Source: Pempheris klunzingeri
Lineage: Eukaryota; Chordata; Actinopteri; Acropomatiformes; Pempheridae
Direction: 5' to 3'
Length of the DNA stretch: 64,000 nt
NCBI RefSeq assembly: GCF_042242105.1
Contig: NC_092012.1
Location: 36,663,993-36,727,992 of the forward strand
Shown: positions 18,402 through 30,839 of the stretch, piece after piece
Numbering within the stretch: the stretch's first letter is position 1
Layout: each line of letters starts with the position of its first letter
Notes under the pieces: generated by a model
The model's database searches: none
What the model was told of the DNA's origin: nothing
Seen by the model: the letters and a program-made list of their open reading frames with translations, nothing else
Made by a program: the position numbers and the translations under genes

Positions 18402-19387
18402 TCACTTTCTAGCAACACTGTACACTCGCTCCTCATTGTCGTCATAGTCAGTTGAGTCGTCATCATCCAGGCCGCTCTGATTCCTGCCAAAATGCCGCCG
18501 CCAGTCAATGATAATAATCATCATCATAATAATGTTACAATAATACGTTGAGACGAGTTTTAAAATAATATAATAACATAATGCAGTGAGTGTAAATGTT
18601 CAGTTATTTCATCTTTCGCTAAAAGAGGTCAGTTCATGTAACTATTGTAATGATTTCTCATTTTGAATTGTTGAATTAGATCATCATAAAGCATATCTCA
18701 CCTGAGGATATGTATTCAAATGTTTTAATATACTTACTCGTTCTGCTCCATGCTGAGAGATTCTCCTGATAATTAAAAAGAGATTGTAGGATTCAGTCAG
18801 ATATTGTTGGATAGATTATACGGGGTTAATTTACAGGGGGGTTAGGATATAGGGGGTTAATTTACAGGGTGGTTAGGATATAGGGGGTTAATTTACAGGG
18901 TGGTTAGGAATGTAAGGGGTAAGGATATAGGGGGCTAGTTTACAGAGTGGGCTAGGATATAGGGGGGTTAGTTTACAGGACGGTTAGGATATAGGGGGTT
19001 GCTGGTTGCTGCACGTTACATAGAAGTCACTGTGCTCGCTTATGGTTTTCTGTTGGGCCAGAATCTTGGCAGGAAAAATATCTTCCATATTGATTTGTTG
19101 AAACAAACACAGACAATGTATTGATAAGTGGCATAATGCAGTCATATTGAAAATGCAGCACACAGACGTCTTTTTGTGATCAGAAACTCACCTTTAGTTT
19201 GACTTTTGACCTGAATTGCAAGAGCACCTTGAAGGAAAAAAATTAAAATTTATCATTTCTTCTTTTACTTGCTTACACAAAGCTTCATTCATTATAAATA
19301 AATTTATATAGTTATATATATATATATATATAGATATAGATATCAGTTGTTAAGGTACTTACACAGAAGAACGGAGATCAACTTCAT
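18402..19387 (-). CDS. Possible small signal-peptide gene with acidic tail
   Basis: Inferred from splice signals only. Exon A (ATG at 19387, donor after 19363) and exon B (19227-19192) join in phase to give MKLISVLLCALAIQVKSQTK, a good signal peptide. A third coding piece around 19087-19023 reads DIFPAKILAQQK and beyond. After the 31-bp minisatellite, exon D (18765-18738) and a last exon (18483-18402) join in phase as ESLSMEQNE then NQSGLDDDDSTDYDDNEE, ending VARK and a stop. The donor linking the third piece to exon D is unresolved because phases do not match cleanly, so the model may be wrong, broken or missing an exon. The family is not recognised. If real, the product would be a short secreted or membrane protein with an Asp-rich C-terminus. 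Confidence 0.3.
18815..19002. repeat. 31-bp minisatellite
   Basis: About six units of TTAGGATATAGGGGG plus TTAATTTACAGGGTGG, period about 31 bp, with one degenerate copy (AGGAATGTAAGGGG). It sits inside the putative small minus-strand gene, where an intron would be required. Confidence 0.8.
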
Positions 19388-21422
19388 GATTAGAGGCAAT
19401 GTGACTCCACAGCACCGTATGAACCCTGCACAGGCACCAGCCAGGCTCTGGTCGACACCTACAGACAGCTAACTGTAATGAACCACTTCCTGTGCTTTCT
19501 GTGGTGTCTTTGTGACTGAAACATAATTACTGAAAAAATCGTTCATGCATGTTTTTACTGAGCAATTGGTGGCAAGTGGAGAGCTCGAGCCGTCCTGCAG
19601 ATCAGTCACACGAGTTCTCAGAAAGCTTTAATTGGCTTGGAGTTTCTTATCAGATGTGACATTGAGCTAACGCAGTATCTGTCCGTGCCTCGCTGGGCTC
19701 AGTCTTCTTGTAAACACACAGCTCGCCATCTGCTCTGATCTTTAGCTGTATAATGGACAGTGACATAGTGGCAGTCAGACGCCATGCAGACTCTTTGAGC
19801 ACAGATACTCATAGGACCTGGGTTAGGGTTTGGGTTAGGGTTAGGAGTCACCCAATTTTGACTTTCAGCAAATCAGCTTATGAAATACCAAACCAAATCA
19901 CCTGCATGTTTGTTTTTGTCAAATAACCAGGGCTCCTTAAGGGGGGAGATTCTGTGTTTTGGATTCTGTGTTTTGCTTCATCCTAACATGGAGACTGATA
20001 GATCCATCACTGCATTTTACGAGACACTATATGCTTTAAGTACATGTGAGAAATTGACCCTGACAGCATAAGACCTGTTGGGCAAACACTGAGCTATCAA
20101 GAGTTAGTGCTGACCCCATGTTGTTAGAGCAGAAAATTGTATTCATTGTATTTTGGCCAGGAAGCATGGCTAGATGAAGAAATGAGTGGAATCCAATAAG
20201 GTCCTTCATCACCTGCTCTCTGTATTGATTGTGATCCAATAAGCTGAGTTAGCTCCAAGGGGGAAACGAGAATGTGGAACAGTGTAATAAACCTGGAATC
20301 ACATCTACATCTCACAGCTTTGTTTCTCATCTCAGCATTCCTAGTAGAAACCACTGGTACAAGAGAGGTTCACCTTAAACCTTTGTGGAACACAGAAATA
20401 TGCAGGTAAAACAGATCTAACGTCTGTGTTTATAGATGCTTTTTCTCTTTGCAAATCAAACACACTAGGTCCACTTTGCATGGTTGAAAACATTGTAGAT
20501 TACATTTTCTCAAGTCACTCATGCTATCCAGTTACCAGCTATGATCAGTGAAGCACCCAGTAAAGCAATTAAAAAAAAAACACACATTAACAATCACCTC
20601 AAGGTTAATTTATCAACCTGAACAACTATGATGGAATGTAGTTTGACATGTTGTTAGTTTGTTTGCTTCACTTGTAGTTGTCTTTTACTTGGCTTTTAAC
20701 ATGTATTACTTATTTTACTATGACTAAGAGTAGCTGCTACCTTCCTGGCAGCTAATGGGGATCCAAATAAAGAATAAAGAATCCAGCTCAAACAGCAGCT
20801 CTAGTTCTGCATTCAGACATATCCTGCCTTGTTATCGTTTGTAGTAGTAAAGAACTACCACATGATGTCGCTCTTTGGACACATTCAACATCCTTGCTTC
20901 CTTCTTAGATACATGGAAATCCATGATAAATAATTCTTTGGCATGGTGGTGGTGGTTATGACAAATCAAAAACCGATTTTTCTGGTGGAATGATTTCATT
21001 TGTGAATGTATGTACATGTTTGCTGAAGCTGAAATTAGTTGTCTCAACTTCAGTCAATTGAGTCACTGTATTCATTATTTACTCATAAATATTAGAATTA
21101 CAGATCTTTATTCTGAGGGGTGTTGCTTTGGCAGGTAGATTATATTATCATTCACCACAGAACTATTTTGAACACTATGAAGTGATTTATCTCCAGCCAT
21201 CGTTTGTTAGCCATGTAATTAGCACTGGAAAGTCCTTAATCACTTCACATCACTGTCAGAAAACAGTCAATAAGCCATTTGCATCAACATTAGACCGACA
21301 CAGTCATCTATTCTTCTTGGCTTTGGATCCACTCTGGATTTTCTCTGTCTGGGCCATGGTGAGGATCTCATAGGTAACAAATACTGTTCAACAGTCTGGA
21401 GTATTAGTGTAGTCAAACTGAT
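19388..21422. other. Gene-free stretch downstream of chrna3
   Basis: No protein-coding homology is visible. A short interstitial telomere-like run (GGGTTAGGGTTTGGGTTAGGG) lies at about 19820-19848. A LINE-tail-like end is at about 20690-20790. TTTATT at 21107-21112 (AATAAA on the minus strand) could serve chrna3, whose stop codon is at 21423. Confidence 0.4.
20690..20790 (+). repeat. LINE 3'-tail remnant
   Basis: GGCAGCTAATGGGGATCC followed by AAATAAAGAATAAAGAA resembles the 3' terminus of common fish L2-type LINEs. Only about 100 bases remain. Recognition is by pattern memory and needs a repeat-library search. Confidence 0.4.
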
Positions 21423-24400
21423 TCAAATGTCCTCCCCAAGTAATAAAGGCTGGAGGAAGAGGCCAGCTGTTCCCAAGATGCACACAAGGACGAAAACCCA
21501 CAGGAAGATCCTGTCGATAACCATGGCAACGTACTTCCAGTCATCCTGAACCTGTGACAGCATCACAGGGAAAGCATTTTCACAGATATGTTGACACTGT
21601 TGTCTTGAAAGCAAATTTCCTATAAAGGTTTTAAAGCTATAGTTTAAAATGGTGTAATGAGAATAAGAACTTACCTCCTTTGCTTCATTCTGTAGTCTCA
21701 TGTTCTCTGCTATGTATTTCACACTCTCAATGGCCTCTCTGACCTCAGGGGAGAGTGGCAACAGGGACATTATTCCTTCATCTAGAGACTCGGAGCTGGA
21801 GCACTGACTGCCCCCTCCAACTCCAACAGCACTGCCTCCTGACAGAGGCCCCAGGCTACCCAGCCCTCCGCTCCCTCCCTGCAGGTCTGCAGGTAGTTTG
21901 GTGGATCTCTGGTGCCAGCAGCAGTTGCAACGGCCCTCGCAGCACAGGAACGTTGAGCCTGCACCTTTGGCCGAATCTCCACTTAAGTTATTGAGGTTGG
22001 AGAGCTCTGTGTTGTTGAAAGGCCTTTGGCGGCTTGTCAGGCCTGATACCACACTGGAGGCCAGGGCCTGAGGTTTGTGCTGCCTCTGCAACATACCTGA
22101 CGAGTGAATGGCACAGGGCCTTGAATGCATGGTCTGAACACTGCCAGCCACTGTCACCTGCTCGGGGTTCCTCTCTGGCCTGGTCATGAACATCACTCTG
22201 GGTAACAGCCCCAAGAACACAGTCCTCACCCAGCAGGGCATAGTGTGGGTCTTTGGTGTGCGGTAGTGGACGTTCAACACAAAAACAGTGATGACAATAG
22301 AAAGGGTAACGAAGATCATGGTGAAGAGGAGGTACTCACCAATCAGGGGGATGACAAGTGAGGTGGAGGGGATCGTCTCCGTTATTACGAGGAGGAAGAC
22401 GGTTAAAGACAGCAGGACGGAGATACACAGAGTAACTTTCTCACCACAATCAGATGGCAGGTAGAAGACGAGCACAGTGAGGAAGGAGATGAGGAGGCAG
22501 GGGATAATCATGTTGATGGTGTAGAAGAGTGGCAGACGTCGGATATACAAAGAGTAAGTGATATCAGTGTAGATTTCCTCGCAGCAGTTGTACTTGATGT
22601 CATGTTTGTAACCAGGGGCGTCGATGATTGTCCACTCGCCACTCTCCCAGAAGTCCTTGAGGTTGATGGTTGAGCCAATCAGCACCAGATCGATCTTGGC
22701 CTTGTCGTATGTCCAGGAGCCGAACTTCATGGTGCAGTTTTGGTAGTCAAAGGGAAAGTAAGTGACATCAATCTTGCAGGAGCTCTTGAATATGGCTGGA
22801 GGTATCCATGTAACATCGCCATTGTAACGAAGCAGTGCCTTCGTTTTGTCATCAACCTGGAAATCTCCGACTGCACTGTAGACAAAGAGAGAGCAAAAGA
22901 GAGAAGGTTGAGTAACTGAAGAGTTAACTGAAGGATGTGCACATTGACTATTGTTTCATGGAGACAGACATGAAAAGAGATGCTCCGTGGCTTCAGTAAA
23001 ATGCACCCTCCACTGTCTCTTTTACAATCCCTTTAGAATATGCAAAACAAAAATCAATGAAGATGTTGAGCCAGGTTTTTAGTTTGTTGTTACACTCACT
23101 TGTTGTACAGCACAATGTCTGGCTTCCATATCCTGTTGGACGGCACACGAATAAACTCAACGCCTCCAAAGTCTTTTGGATTCCATCTGAGTTTGTAGTC
23201 ATTCCAGATCTGAAAAACAAAACAGAATGATTAAGCCATAGCCATAATAATTGCTAACCATCTGAAAGTCAGGTTGAATTGGTACAATAGTCACAACCAA
23301 TCACGTTGGTTGATCTTAACCTTTAAGCAGAATTTGACTCAATGAAGGCACTATTTATTCATCCAAAAAAATCAAAGAGAATTTAAGTACTTAAACATAA
23401 ACGCACTGCTGATAAAAAGAATTAAGATATATGCAACATGGATAGCTAAAACGTAAAATACAGTACAAAGTATAACCCAAGTAGCAGAACATAGTAAAAT
23501 GAGTCTAAAGTCATGCTAGCAGGATCACTAAAGTCATTAGGGTGTGTTTTCTGGGGAAAAAGTAGTTCTGTGCAACATTTCATGGTGATCCAAAGTGGCA
23601 AGCCAATCAACAGACCCACACTGACTTTACAAGAGCAAAATGTGTCTACCAAACAAGCCTACTAGGAAATGGCAGGATGCCACCTCTCCATTCTTTCAAT
23701 ATACAGTGCCTATAGAAAGTCATCATACCCCTTTGAAATAGTTACATTATTTGTTGTACAGCCTGAAATCAAAACTCATAAAAAAAAAAAATCCAGCTTT
23801 ATTTACAAAATTTTTCCATACAACGTCAAACTAAAGAACAAAAAGGCGGCAGTTCCGAAAATGTATAAAAAATGAAAAACTAGAATACAAGGTTGGAAAA
23901 GCCATCGGTCCCCTGATTTAATACTTTGTAGTGCCACCTTTTGCTGTAATTACAGCCATCAGTCTGTTCGGATAGGTCTCTATTAGCTTTGCACACCTAG
24001 ATTGAGGAATATTTGCCCATTCTTCCTTGCAGAATTGTTCGAGTTCAGTCAAATTCTGTGGTGAGCGGCGATGAACTGCTCTCTTCAAGTCCATCCACAG
24101 ATTTTCTATAGGTTTTAAGTCAGGACTTTGACTTGGCCACTCAAGGATATTCACCTTCCTATCCTTAAACCACTGCGTTGTTCTTTTGGCGGTATGTTTA
24201 GGATCGTTGTCGTGTTAGAAGGCGAATGACCTGCCCATCTTCAGCTGTCTAGCAGAGGGACGCAGGTTTTCCTCAATAATTTGGGTGTACTTGGCAGCAT
24301 CCATTTTCCCTTCAATCTTGACCAATTTCCCAGTCCCCGCTGAAGAGAAACATCCCCACAACTTAATGTTGCCACCACCATGCTTCACAGTAGGTATGGT

Positions 24401-27400
24401 GTGTTTTGGGTGGTGTGCTGTGTTCGGTTTTCGCCAAACGTAGCGCTTGGAGTTCAGTCCAAAAAGTTCAATCTTAGACTCATCTAACCATAAAACCTTT
24501 TTCCACATGGCAACAGAATCTTCCAGGTGTGTTTTTGCATAGCACAAACGGGATTGAGTGTGGCACTTTTTCAGAAGAGGCTTCTTTCTTGCCACCCTGC
24601 CATACAGGCCAGCTTTGTGTAAAGCTTGTGAGATTGTTGTCACATGCACAGACCTACCAGTCCCAGCCATAAAGACTTGTAAGTCCTTCAAAGTTGCCTT
24701 TGGCCTCGTTGTAGCTTCTCTGATCAATGCCCTCCTGGCTCGTCATCCAGTTTGGACGGACGGCCTGATCTAGGCGAGCTGTTGGTGGTGCCATACACTT
24801 TCCACTTCTTAATGATGCTCTGAACAGTACTCAAAGGGATAGCTAAAACCTTTGAAATCTTTTTGTAGCCTTCACCTAACTTGTGTCTTTCTACAACTTT
24901 ATCCCAAAGGTCTTTTGAAAGCACTTTTCCAACCATAGTGAATTCTTTGCAGCACCATGCGCTACTAGTAGTGGAATCTTCAAGAAACAGCTGGTTTTAT
25001 TCTGAAGTAATCCAAACCACTATAATTGATGTCAGGAGGGAGGCAATTAGCTTGGTGTTTCATCTGTAAGTTGATTGGTTGCACCTGAGCAAGTTTATAA
25101 TGGTATACTCCAAGGAGCTGATCACTTAACCAAACCAGGTATTTCATTATTTAATTTTTAATAATTGTCCAGCATGTTTTAAAATGTTATTTTCACTTTG
25201 ATGATGAGGTTTATAATCAGCTCAAAAAAGTTAGCTCTGATTTATTTTAATTTCCAGGCTGTAATGTGACAAAATGTAAAGATTTTCACAGGGTATGATG
25301 ACTTTCTATAGGCACTGTAAGTGGTTTAAACTCAACAAGTTTGTCACAGACAGCTTTAAAAGCTACAGAACAGATACTAAAACAAAAGGGTGACAGTTGC
25401 TTCCTTCTGGTGATTATATTTTACAATATAATTCTGCTCTGACTGATTTAAACACGTTCTCTTGTAAGAGGTCCTTCATAAAACAACAAGAAGTCGTCAT
25501 CTCCAATTGTGGACTATAAACAATGTTTATCCAGTACATTGTCTGAGCAGAGATATAATGAACCATAGTTCACAGTGTTAAATTAACCTTTTTGGCCACT
25601 GGCCACCAGTCATAAAACTACAATGGTAAAACAACCTCAGAGAACTATAAAAAAAATCACTTAATTAAGAAACGGTAAGAACCTAGAGTGTATTATATGA
25701 TTTGGGTGGCTAGCAGGAGAGATGCTTAGAAAACTCTAAAACAGCAGGTGACATTAAAACAGAGCTTCAACTATCAGCACCAAAGAGCAATCACAGCTCA
25801 GCCCTTTAGCATGAACATGGCTCCAGTACAGATGAGGATTCGCTCAGTAATCTGACTCAAACTGGTTCACTGCACTATGCATCACAGCAGCGAAGACACC
25901 ATGTGGGTCCAGTGAATGACAAAACATTAAGCCATACAGCATGTATGGTCACTGCTTTGTGTTTTTGTCGACTGCCTCTCTGTAGCTGAGGTACTGTTTG
26001 CTGCAGATGTTTAAAGGTTTCTGTCATAGTATCAAAAGAGATATTATGGAGCGTATAGCAAGTATAATAAATTCCAAACATGTCAGTGGATTTTATAGGA
26101 TTTTCAAAATGTTTAAAAAGATAGCCCTGGAAGGTTCAGTGTGCTTGAACAGCTTGTCTCCATGAATAATTCATCTTTTCAGTCTAGCCTTGAAGAGTCA
26201 TGTATGACAGACAACTGGATTCATACTTGATGTCCTTGCTCAAGGTCTATTTGCACAGTTATGCACCCTATACTTACATGCCTCAGCCACAGATTTGTCT
26301 CCATGATCTGATTGACTTCATCCTGAGAACAGAGCAGAATTGATAATTAAGACACTTAATCAAAGAAAAAACAGTAAATGGTAACATTTTAAAGTTAAAA
26401 CAGGAAGAACGCTGTCACAGGTGATCACCCAGTTCCCCACGGAGGATTGTTTCTGTGCTGTCTGCAGGCCCAGATCCCATACAAGAGGATTAAGAGAGGC
26501 ACACCTGAGTCCTCCCCGCCTGGAGTGTTACGCTCACGACAGCTGGAGCCACGGGATCGCAGCACAGCCTTGAATCTTATTCCAACAGCTCAGATTGAAG
26601 GGGGGAAGGAAAAAACTGTGGAGGTCAGGTTTGAATGTGACTTAGACCGTGAATTAACCAATCTCATAACCCAGTGCATAACATTAAGCGTGCATGTTAA
26701 CATTTAGTATCCAGGAGCAGTTTGACACGGGAGATAAGCGCAGGTGGATGGTGGTTTTGCTGCATGTTTACAGCTAATGCACACATCCTGATTCTTATCA
26801 CTGAATCAGGCAGAGTGCAGAGTCACAGTATATAGAAATACAGTATGTTCTGGTTCAGTGTGGGTTTTTCTTTTTTTTTTTTCACGTGGATCTACAATTG
26901 TAGCACCATTTCACCAGGCACTATAGCTGTGTAGCATACACTTCAAGCATTGCTGACCGCATGAGCTGAGGTCAAGATCAAACCAAAACTCATACACACC
27001 AAAGTCATTTCTTGGTTTTTAGTTGTTCATACATTTACGTTTCTGTGTGGAATGGAAAGAGCCATAACGTGTTAATTAGTGATCTTAAGAGTCGCTGATC
27101 TTTGAACAGGGGTAGGAAGGCTGTTCAGTCTTTAAGATAAGCTAACTGACTCCTGGATACACCTTCATATTCAATGGACAGACATGAAAGTGGGGCTGAT
27201 GTTCACATCTAACTCTTGCAAGAAAGTAAGTGCATTTCCCAACATGTCAAACCATTTCTTTAAAGAAGAGTCTCTATTGCCCCTGCAGCATACGCCACAT
27301 GCTGTGAACCCTCAACAGAGAGCCTCATATGATTACTGATTGTGAGATGATGACTGAGCCAGCTGGCCGATGACCCACTGATGGTCTAAATGAGCTCATA

Positions 27401-29293
27401 TAGTGCTACTGTAATTGTGTGGGATGACCAATACCAATTGCATCTGGGTTAGGAGAATCAAGTGTGGGGAGGGAATAATAGTCATCTATCAGCATGACGA
27501 GCTCCTTAAGGAGAATAAAATATCCTTTATCTCACTGTTATCTCAAGAAGCAGACAGGTCCTCAATACTTATCTGGTCCTTCAGAGAAATACCAAAAAAG
27601 ATGACTTGTTAAACAGCAAAGGAATTTTCTCGCCAAGAGTTAGATGAGAGGATTCCTTCTGCTCTCATATCTGTCCATTAGATATCAAGCTACTGCCAGA
27701 TGGTTAGCTTAGCACAAAGACTGACAATGGGCCTGGGTTTGTCCACGACTATAGAAATCTGCCTACCAGCACCCATAAAGCTTACCACTTAACTCATTAT
27801 ATCTCATTTCTTTATTAGGGTTATTTTCTGTTGGACAGAGCCATGCTAGCTTTCCCCCATCTTCAGTCTTTACGTTAAGCTAAGCTGACGATTTGCCTTG
27901 CTCTAGCTTTGTATTTACTATTACTGTACTATTCTCAGCAAGAAAGAAAATAAATAGGTTTCCCAAAATGTTTCACTACAACGTTTAATGTAAATCAGTT
28001 TGACGGGGGTAAAACAATATTTCTAGAGGCAGTTTTCTTGTCTAAAACATAAACAGATGATGTTGGTAAAACGTGTAAAATAAAAGAGCTGATGAGCATC
28101 TTATCTGGTCACTAAGCACAAGCAGGAACTGATGTACAATATATCCAAGGCTGTTCATTTTGTGAAAAGAGCCGTCCTCCCTGTCCAGTGTGAGCCTTTT
28201 TGCTTAATTATTGAGGTCCGCCTGCCTGAGTCCAGCGAGAGCGTCTGTCCCACCAGTCTGCAATCAACAAGCTACAGCAAGACCTGCCACTACATCCAGA
28301 GGTGCTCTCATGTGAAGTGGCAGTGACTGAAGCTGTCTGAACAGAGAGGGACTCAGGCAGCTGACAGTTCCCATCCTGTTTTGGCCTGAAACACAGCCCC
28401 TCTTTTCATCCACCTCCCTCCGCAGGATTAGAAACCAGGGGCTACTGTGCACCAGCAGGGAGCATCTCAGGTGTCTCAGACAGCAATTGTCCTCTAAAAC
28501 TTTGTTGTTTCAAAGCCCACAAGTCGACACACAACCTATTTCCTCAGAAGCTCAGACATGTAGCACTCTCTTTACGTCACTGTGTGATCTCTCGGGTTGT
28601 GACTACTCACTGAGCAGAGTGATAAACTGTGTGTGTCAGACTGTGGTGAAACAGCAGCCCATTACTCACGGACACTGCACACATCAAAGCTTGTCACATA
28701 AACAGCATTCAAACCTTTTTTAGGACACTTACCACTTTGACCAGCTGTGACATGGACACCTCGAACTGTACGATGACTGGATCTGACACATTTTCCACTG
28801 GTCGTATGTACTGGTTGTAGCTTGAGAATATCCCAGAGAAGAGCTTGTGCTCTGCATCTGAACAGGAGCCTCCTGAGTAAGAGCACAGGTTCAGACGTGG
28901 ATCTGTCACCCTGATCTGGTTTAGTTGGTTATAAGCCAGATGAGTGTTTGATCGTTCTCATCAGTCACTTCATATTTCACCTGTTTCAGTACACCGACTA
29001 CAATCAATAAGCTATTTTCTGTAATCCCCAAGGGTTTCCTTTAAGTTATCATGCTGTGTTGGTCTGATTTATTTCCTCATTGTAAAAAAAAGTGTGTTTG
29101 GCATCATACGAATGCGTGCATCCCTTTAAAGGTAATACCTGGCAACCAACAATTAAGTGTTCTGCATTAATTAAACAACACAATTAAACAGAGTCATGTA
29201 AAGCAACAAGTAAGTAGCAGGTTATCACTCACCTGGCAGGAGAAATAGAAGGAAGAAACATGTGTACAAAATGAAGCAAAGGTCGGCTCTCAT
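21423..29293 (-). CDS. chrna3: Nicotinic acetylcholine receptor subunit alpha-3
   Basis: Exons on the minus strand: 29293-29233, 28872-28733, 26322-26278, 23209-23100, 22875-21675, 21551-21423 (561 aa). Exons 3 and 4 are 45 and 110 bp, as in the other two receptor genes here. Alpha-3 supplies the principal face of the acetylcholine site in ganglionic alpha3-beta4 channels. Seen: signal peptide [28 protein letters not shown], Cys-loop C152 and C166, vicinal C216-C217 (YNCCEEIY), and helices M1-M4 including [16 protein letters not shown]. The intracellular loop keeps a cysteine cluster (CCEGRCNCC) comparable to human alpha-3, and the ending is [12 protein letters not shown]. The protein is longer than the human one (about 505 aa), mainly in the M3-M4 loop. 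A Tc1 transposon sits in intron 3. Its 3' end faces chrna5 as in mammals. Confidence 0.95.
23704..25317 (-). mobile_element. Tc1/mariner element in chrna3 intron 3
   Basis: A 1,614-bp element flanked by TA dinucleotides (23702-23703 and 25318-25319). The terminal inverted repeats begin CAGTGCCTATAGAAAGTCAT at the left; the right end is the reverse complement, with weaker similarity extending inward. It encodes a broken transposase in the same orientation as chrna3. The element removes nothing from the chrna3 coding sequence, since both neighbouring exons and their splice sites are intact. Confidence 0.95.
23918..24936 (-). pseudogene. Inactivated Tc1-like transposase
   Basis: Starts at 24936 with [20 protein letters not shown], a helix-turn-helix paired-type DNA-binding region, then [11 protein letters not shown] single-base deletion near 24742 shifts the frame; the second block (24727-24215) carries [16 protein letters not shown] and the first catalytic Asp region [13 protein letters not shown]. 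An in-frame TAA at 24215-24217 interrupts just before the HDNDPKHTA motif holding the second catalytic Asp. The last block, ending at 23918, has [11 protein letters not shown] with the third acidic residue. Two lesions make this a dead DDE transposase of about 340 codons. Confidence 0.93.
26870..26882. repeat. Poly(T) run in chrna3 intron 2
   Basis: A short homopolymer tract in the intron between exons at 28733 and 26322. Likely simple repeat; no function inferred. Confidence 0.5.
27640..27990. repeat. GCTAAGCTAA-type dispersed repeat, copy 2
   Basis: In chrna3 intron 2. GGTTAGCTTAGCACAAAGACTG at about 27702 and the opposed TTAAGCTAAGCTGACG at about 27873 flank CTGCCTACCAGCACCCATAAAGC and GGACAGAGCCATGCTAGCT. 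This is the same design as 8930-9380. A weaker fragment lies at 27115-27260. Confidence 0.5.
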
Positions 29294-30180
29294 CCTGCCG
29301 ATCAGGAATCAGGGTCAGAGGCAGCAGCAGTAGCAGACGAGAGGAGAAAGTGGGAAGAGTGAAAGCACGACCGCAGAGGAAGAGAGAGAGGAGGAGAGAG
29401 GGTGGGGTGGTGAGCGGAGTGGTGGGTGGGGGAGGGAGAAAGAGAGGAGAAGAGAGAGAGGGAGGGAGGGAAGGAGAGAAGGAGAATGGTCTTCTCTGTG
29501 AGTTACTCCAAAATGGTATCGGAGGAAAAGTGTAAGACCTGGTTTAATGTAAATACTCAGAAAATCAGTTTGCTGTAATTGGACAAAAAAACTATAATTT
29601 TTCAAACAATGTCGCGGGTCCATCAATGCTGCAATAAATCCCCACCACCTTTCAACTGTCCAGAACCAGGACTGGACCTATGCCAGCCTTACAACAAACA
29701 ACTTCTGCGGCGATTTCACTGTCGCAGACAAATTTCCATTGTTGGAATAAAATCACAAGAGTTTTGATGGAGTTGGGGTGTGTTCCCGTCATCTCGATCA
29801 TTTGGTGTAAAGTGGTCATAAATCTCAGGCCGACAGTCTTTTTCCCGTCTTGATGTTCTGATAAAATCAAACATGTTTAATTTTATCATACGTTTTTAGT
29901 CTTGACATGCAAATTGTGAATGTCAATGTGAACACTGTCAACAGCCAATAGGAGTGCTTTCCTCAGCACCAAACAGGGTAGATAAAAAATGTGAGGGAGA
30001 CTCCAGGCTGACACAAGGACGTGAACAAGTCTCTGTTCTCTTAGACTGAGGGAGAGGAGGAGAAATTGTTGGAGCTGTGGAGTGAAGACCCTCTCTGATG
30101 TTTATTTGTACAACGATAAAAAAAGACCACTGCAGCCCTCGAAATCCCCAGTGAGTATGCTGCAAGGTTATGCTGTGTAG
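29294..30180. other. chrna3 5' region with polypurine tract
   Basis: Directly upstream of the chrna3 ATG (minus strand) lies a purine-rich plus-strand tract at about 29340-29485 (GAAGAGAGAGAGGAGGAGAG and GGGAGGGAGGGAAGGAGAG). Its minus strand is a long CT tract in the leader or promoter. CT-rich Sp1 or hnRNP K elements are known in mammalian beta4 promoters; a similar role here is inference. No TATA box was identified, and no other gene was found to 30180. Confidence 0.45.
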
Positions 30181-30201
30181 CTAGCTAGCTAGCTAGCTAA
30201 C
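30177..30201. repeat. TAGC microsatellite
   Basis: Iterated TAGC (GTAGCTAGCTAGCTAGCTAGC). Each unit is self-complementary, so the run is palindromic throughout. Confidence 0.7.
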
Positions 30202-30839
30202 TGCTGTCCATTGTAACTCTGTAACAGGACATTGCTTGCAAGCTAACATTAGCTCCTGTTTCCTACAAGCTAACTGTACGTCTCAGCTGAAGATTTTTAG
30301 CCTTACACCAGAAGTGCAGCTTTGTAGCCTGATATATCAGGGCTACTCTGAGCTACAGTGAGCTGCTGCAGTCTTCAGTAGTTGTACTGATGTTGTAATA
30401 TTTCTGTGTATTTGCCTCAAAAGTAGGACTAAATCTGCCGTGTTTTATACATCATCAGAGTGACCTGATGCAGCTCATGTGATCCTCGGACCCATCAGAG
30501 AAGCAAGTTAATGCTGGACAGGTGTGTGTCTGCCACTGATGACCTGAAGACACCACAGGAGACAGCGTCATCATGGCAGCCATCAACAGCGGACACGTCA
30601 GTGTCAGTTTATCTCAATTAGAAAAGTTAAGGCTTTGTTACTCTGTGTTTTATACTGCATTTACGCTACTCATATTTCCATTTCATTGGCAATGAATTAA
30701 GTGCTTTATTTTCAAGGAGAGATTAGGCCATTTTTAAATTCAATGGTAAGGTTCCAGTGATATTAGAGAAACATCATGTTTTCTCACAAAGGTTTTATGT
30801 AATTTCACTGGGAAATAATGGAAGATCTCAAAATAAATC

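Noticed and set aside
19820-19848. Telomere
   Set aside because: Only about four imperfect TTAGGG-like units inside unique sequence; at most a tiny interstitial run.
26447-26707. 86-aa plus-strand frame in chrna3 intron 2
   Set aside because: Preceded by a CTGCAG that looks like an acceptor, but no donor, partner exon or family match was found.
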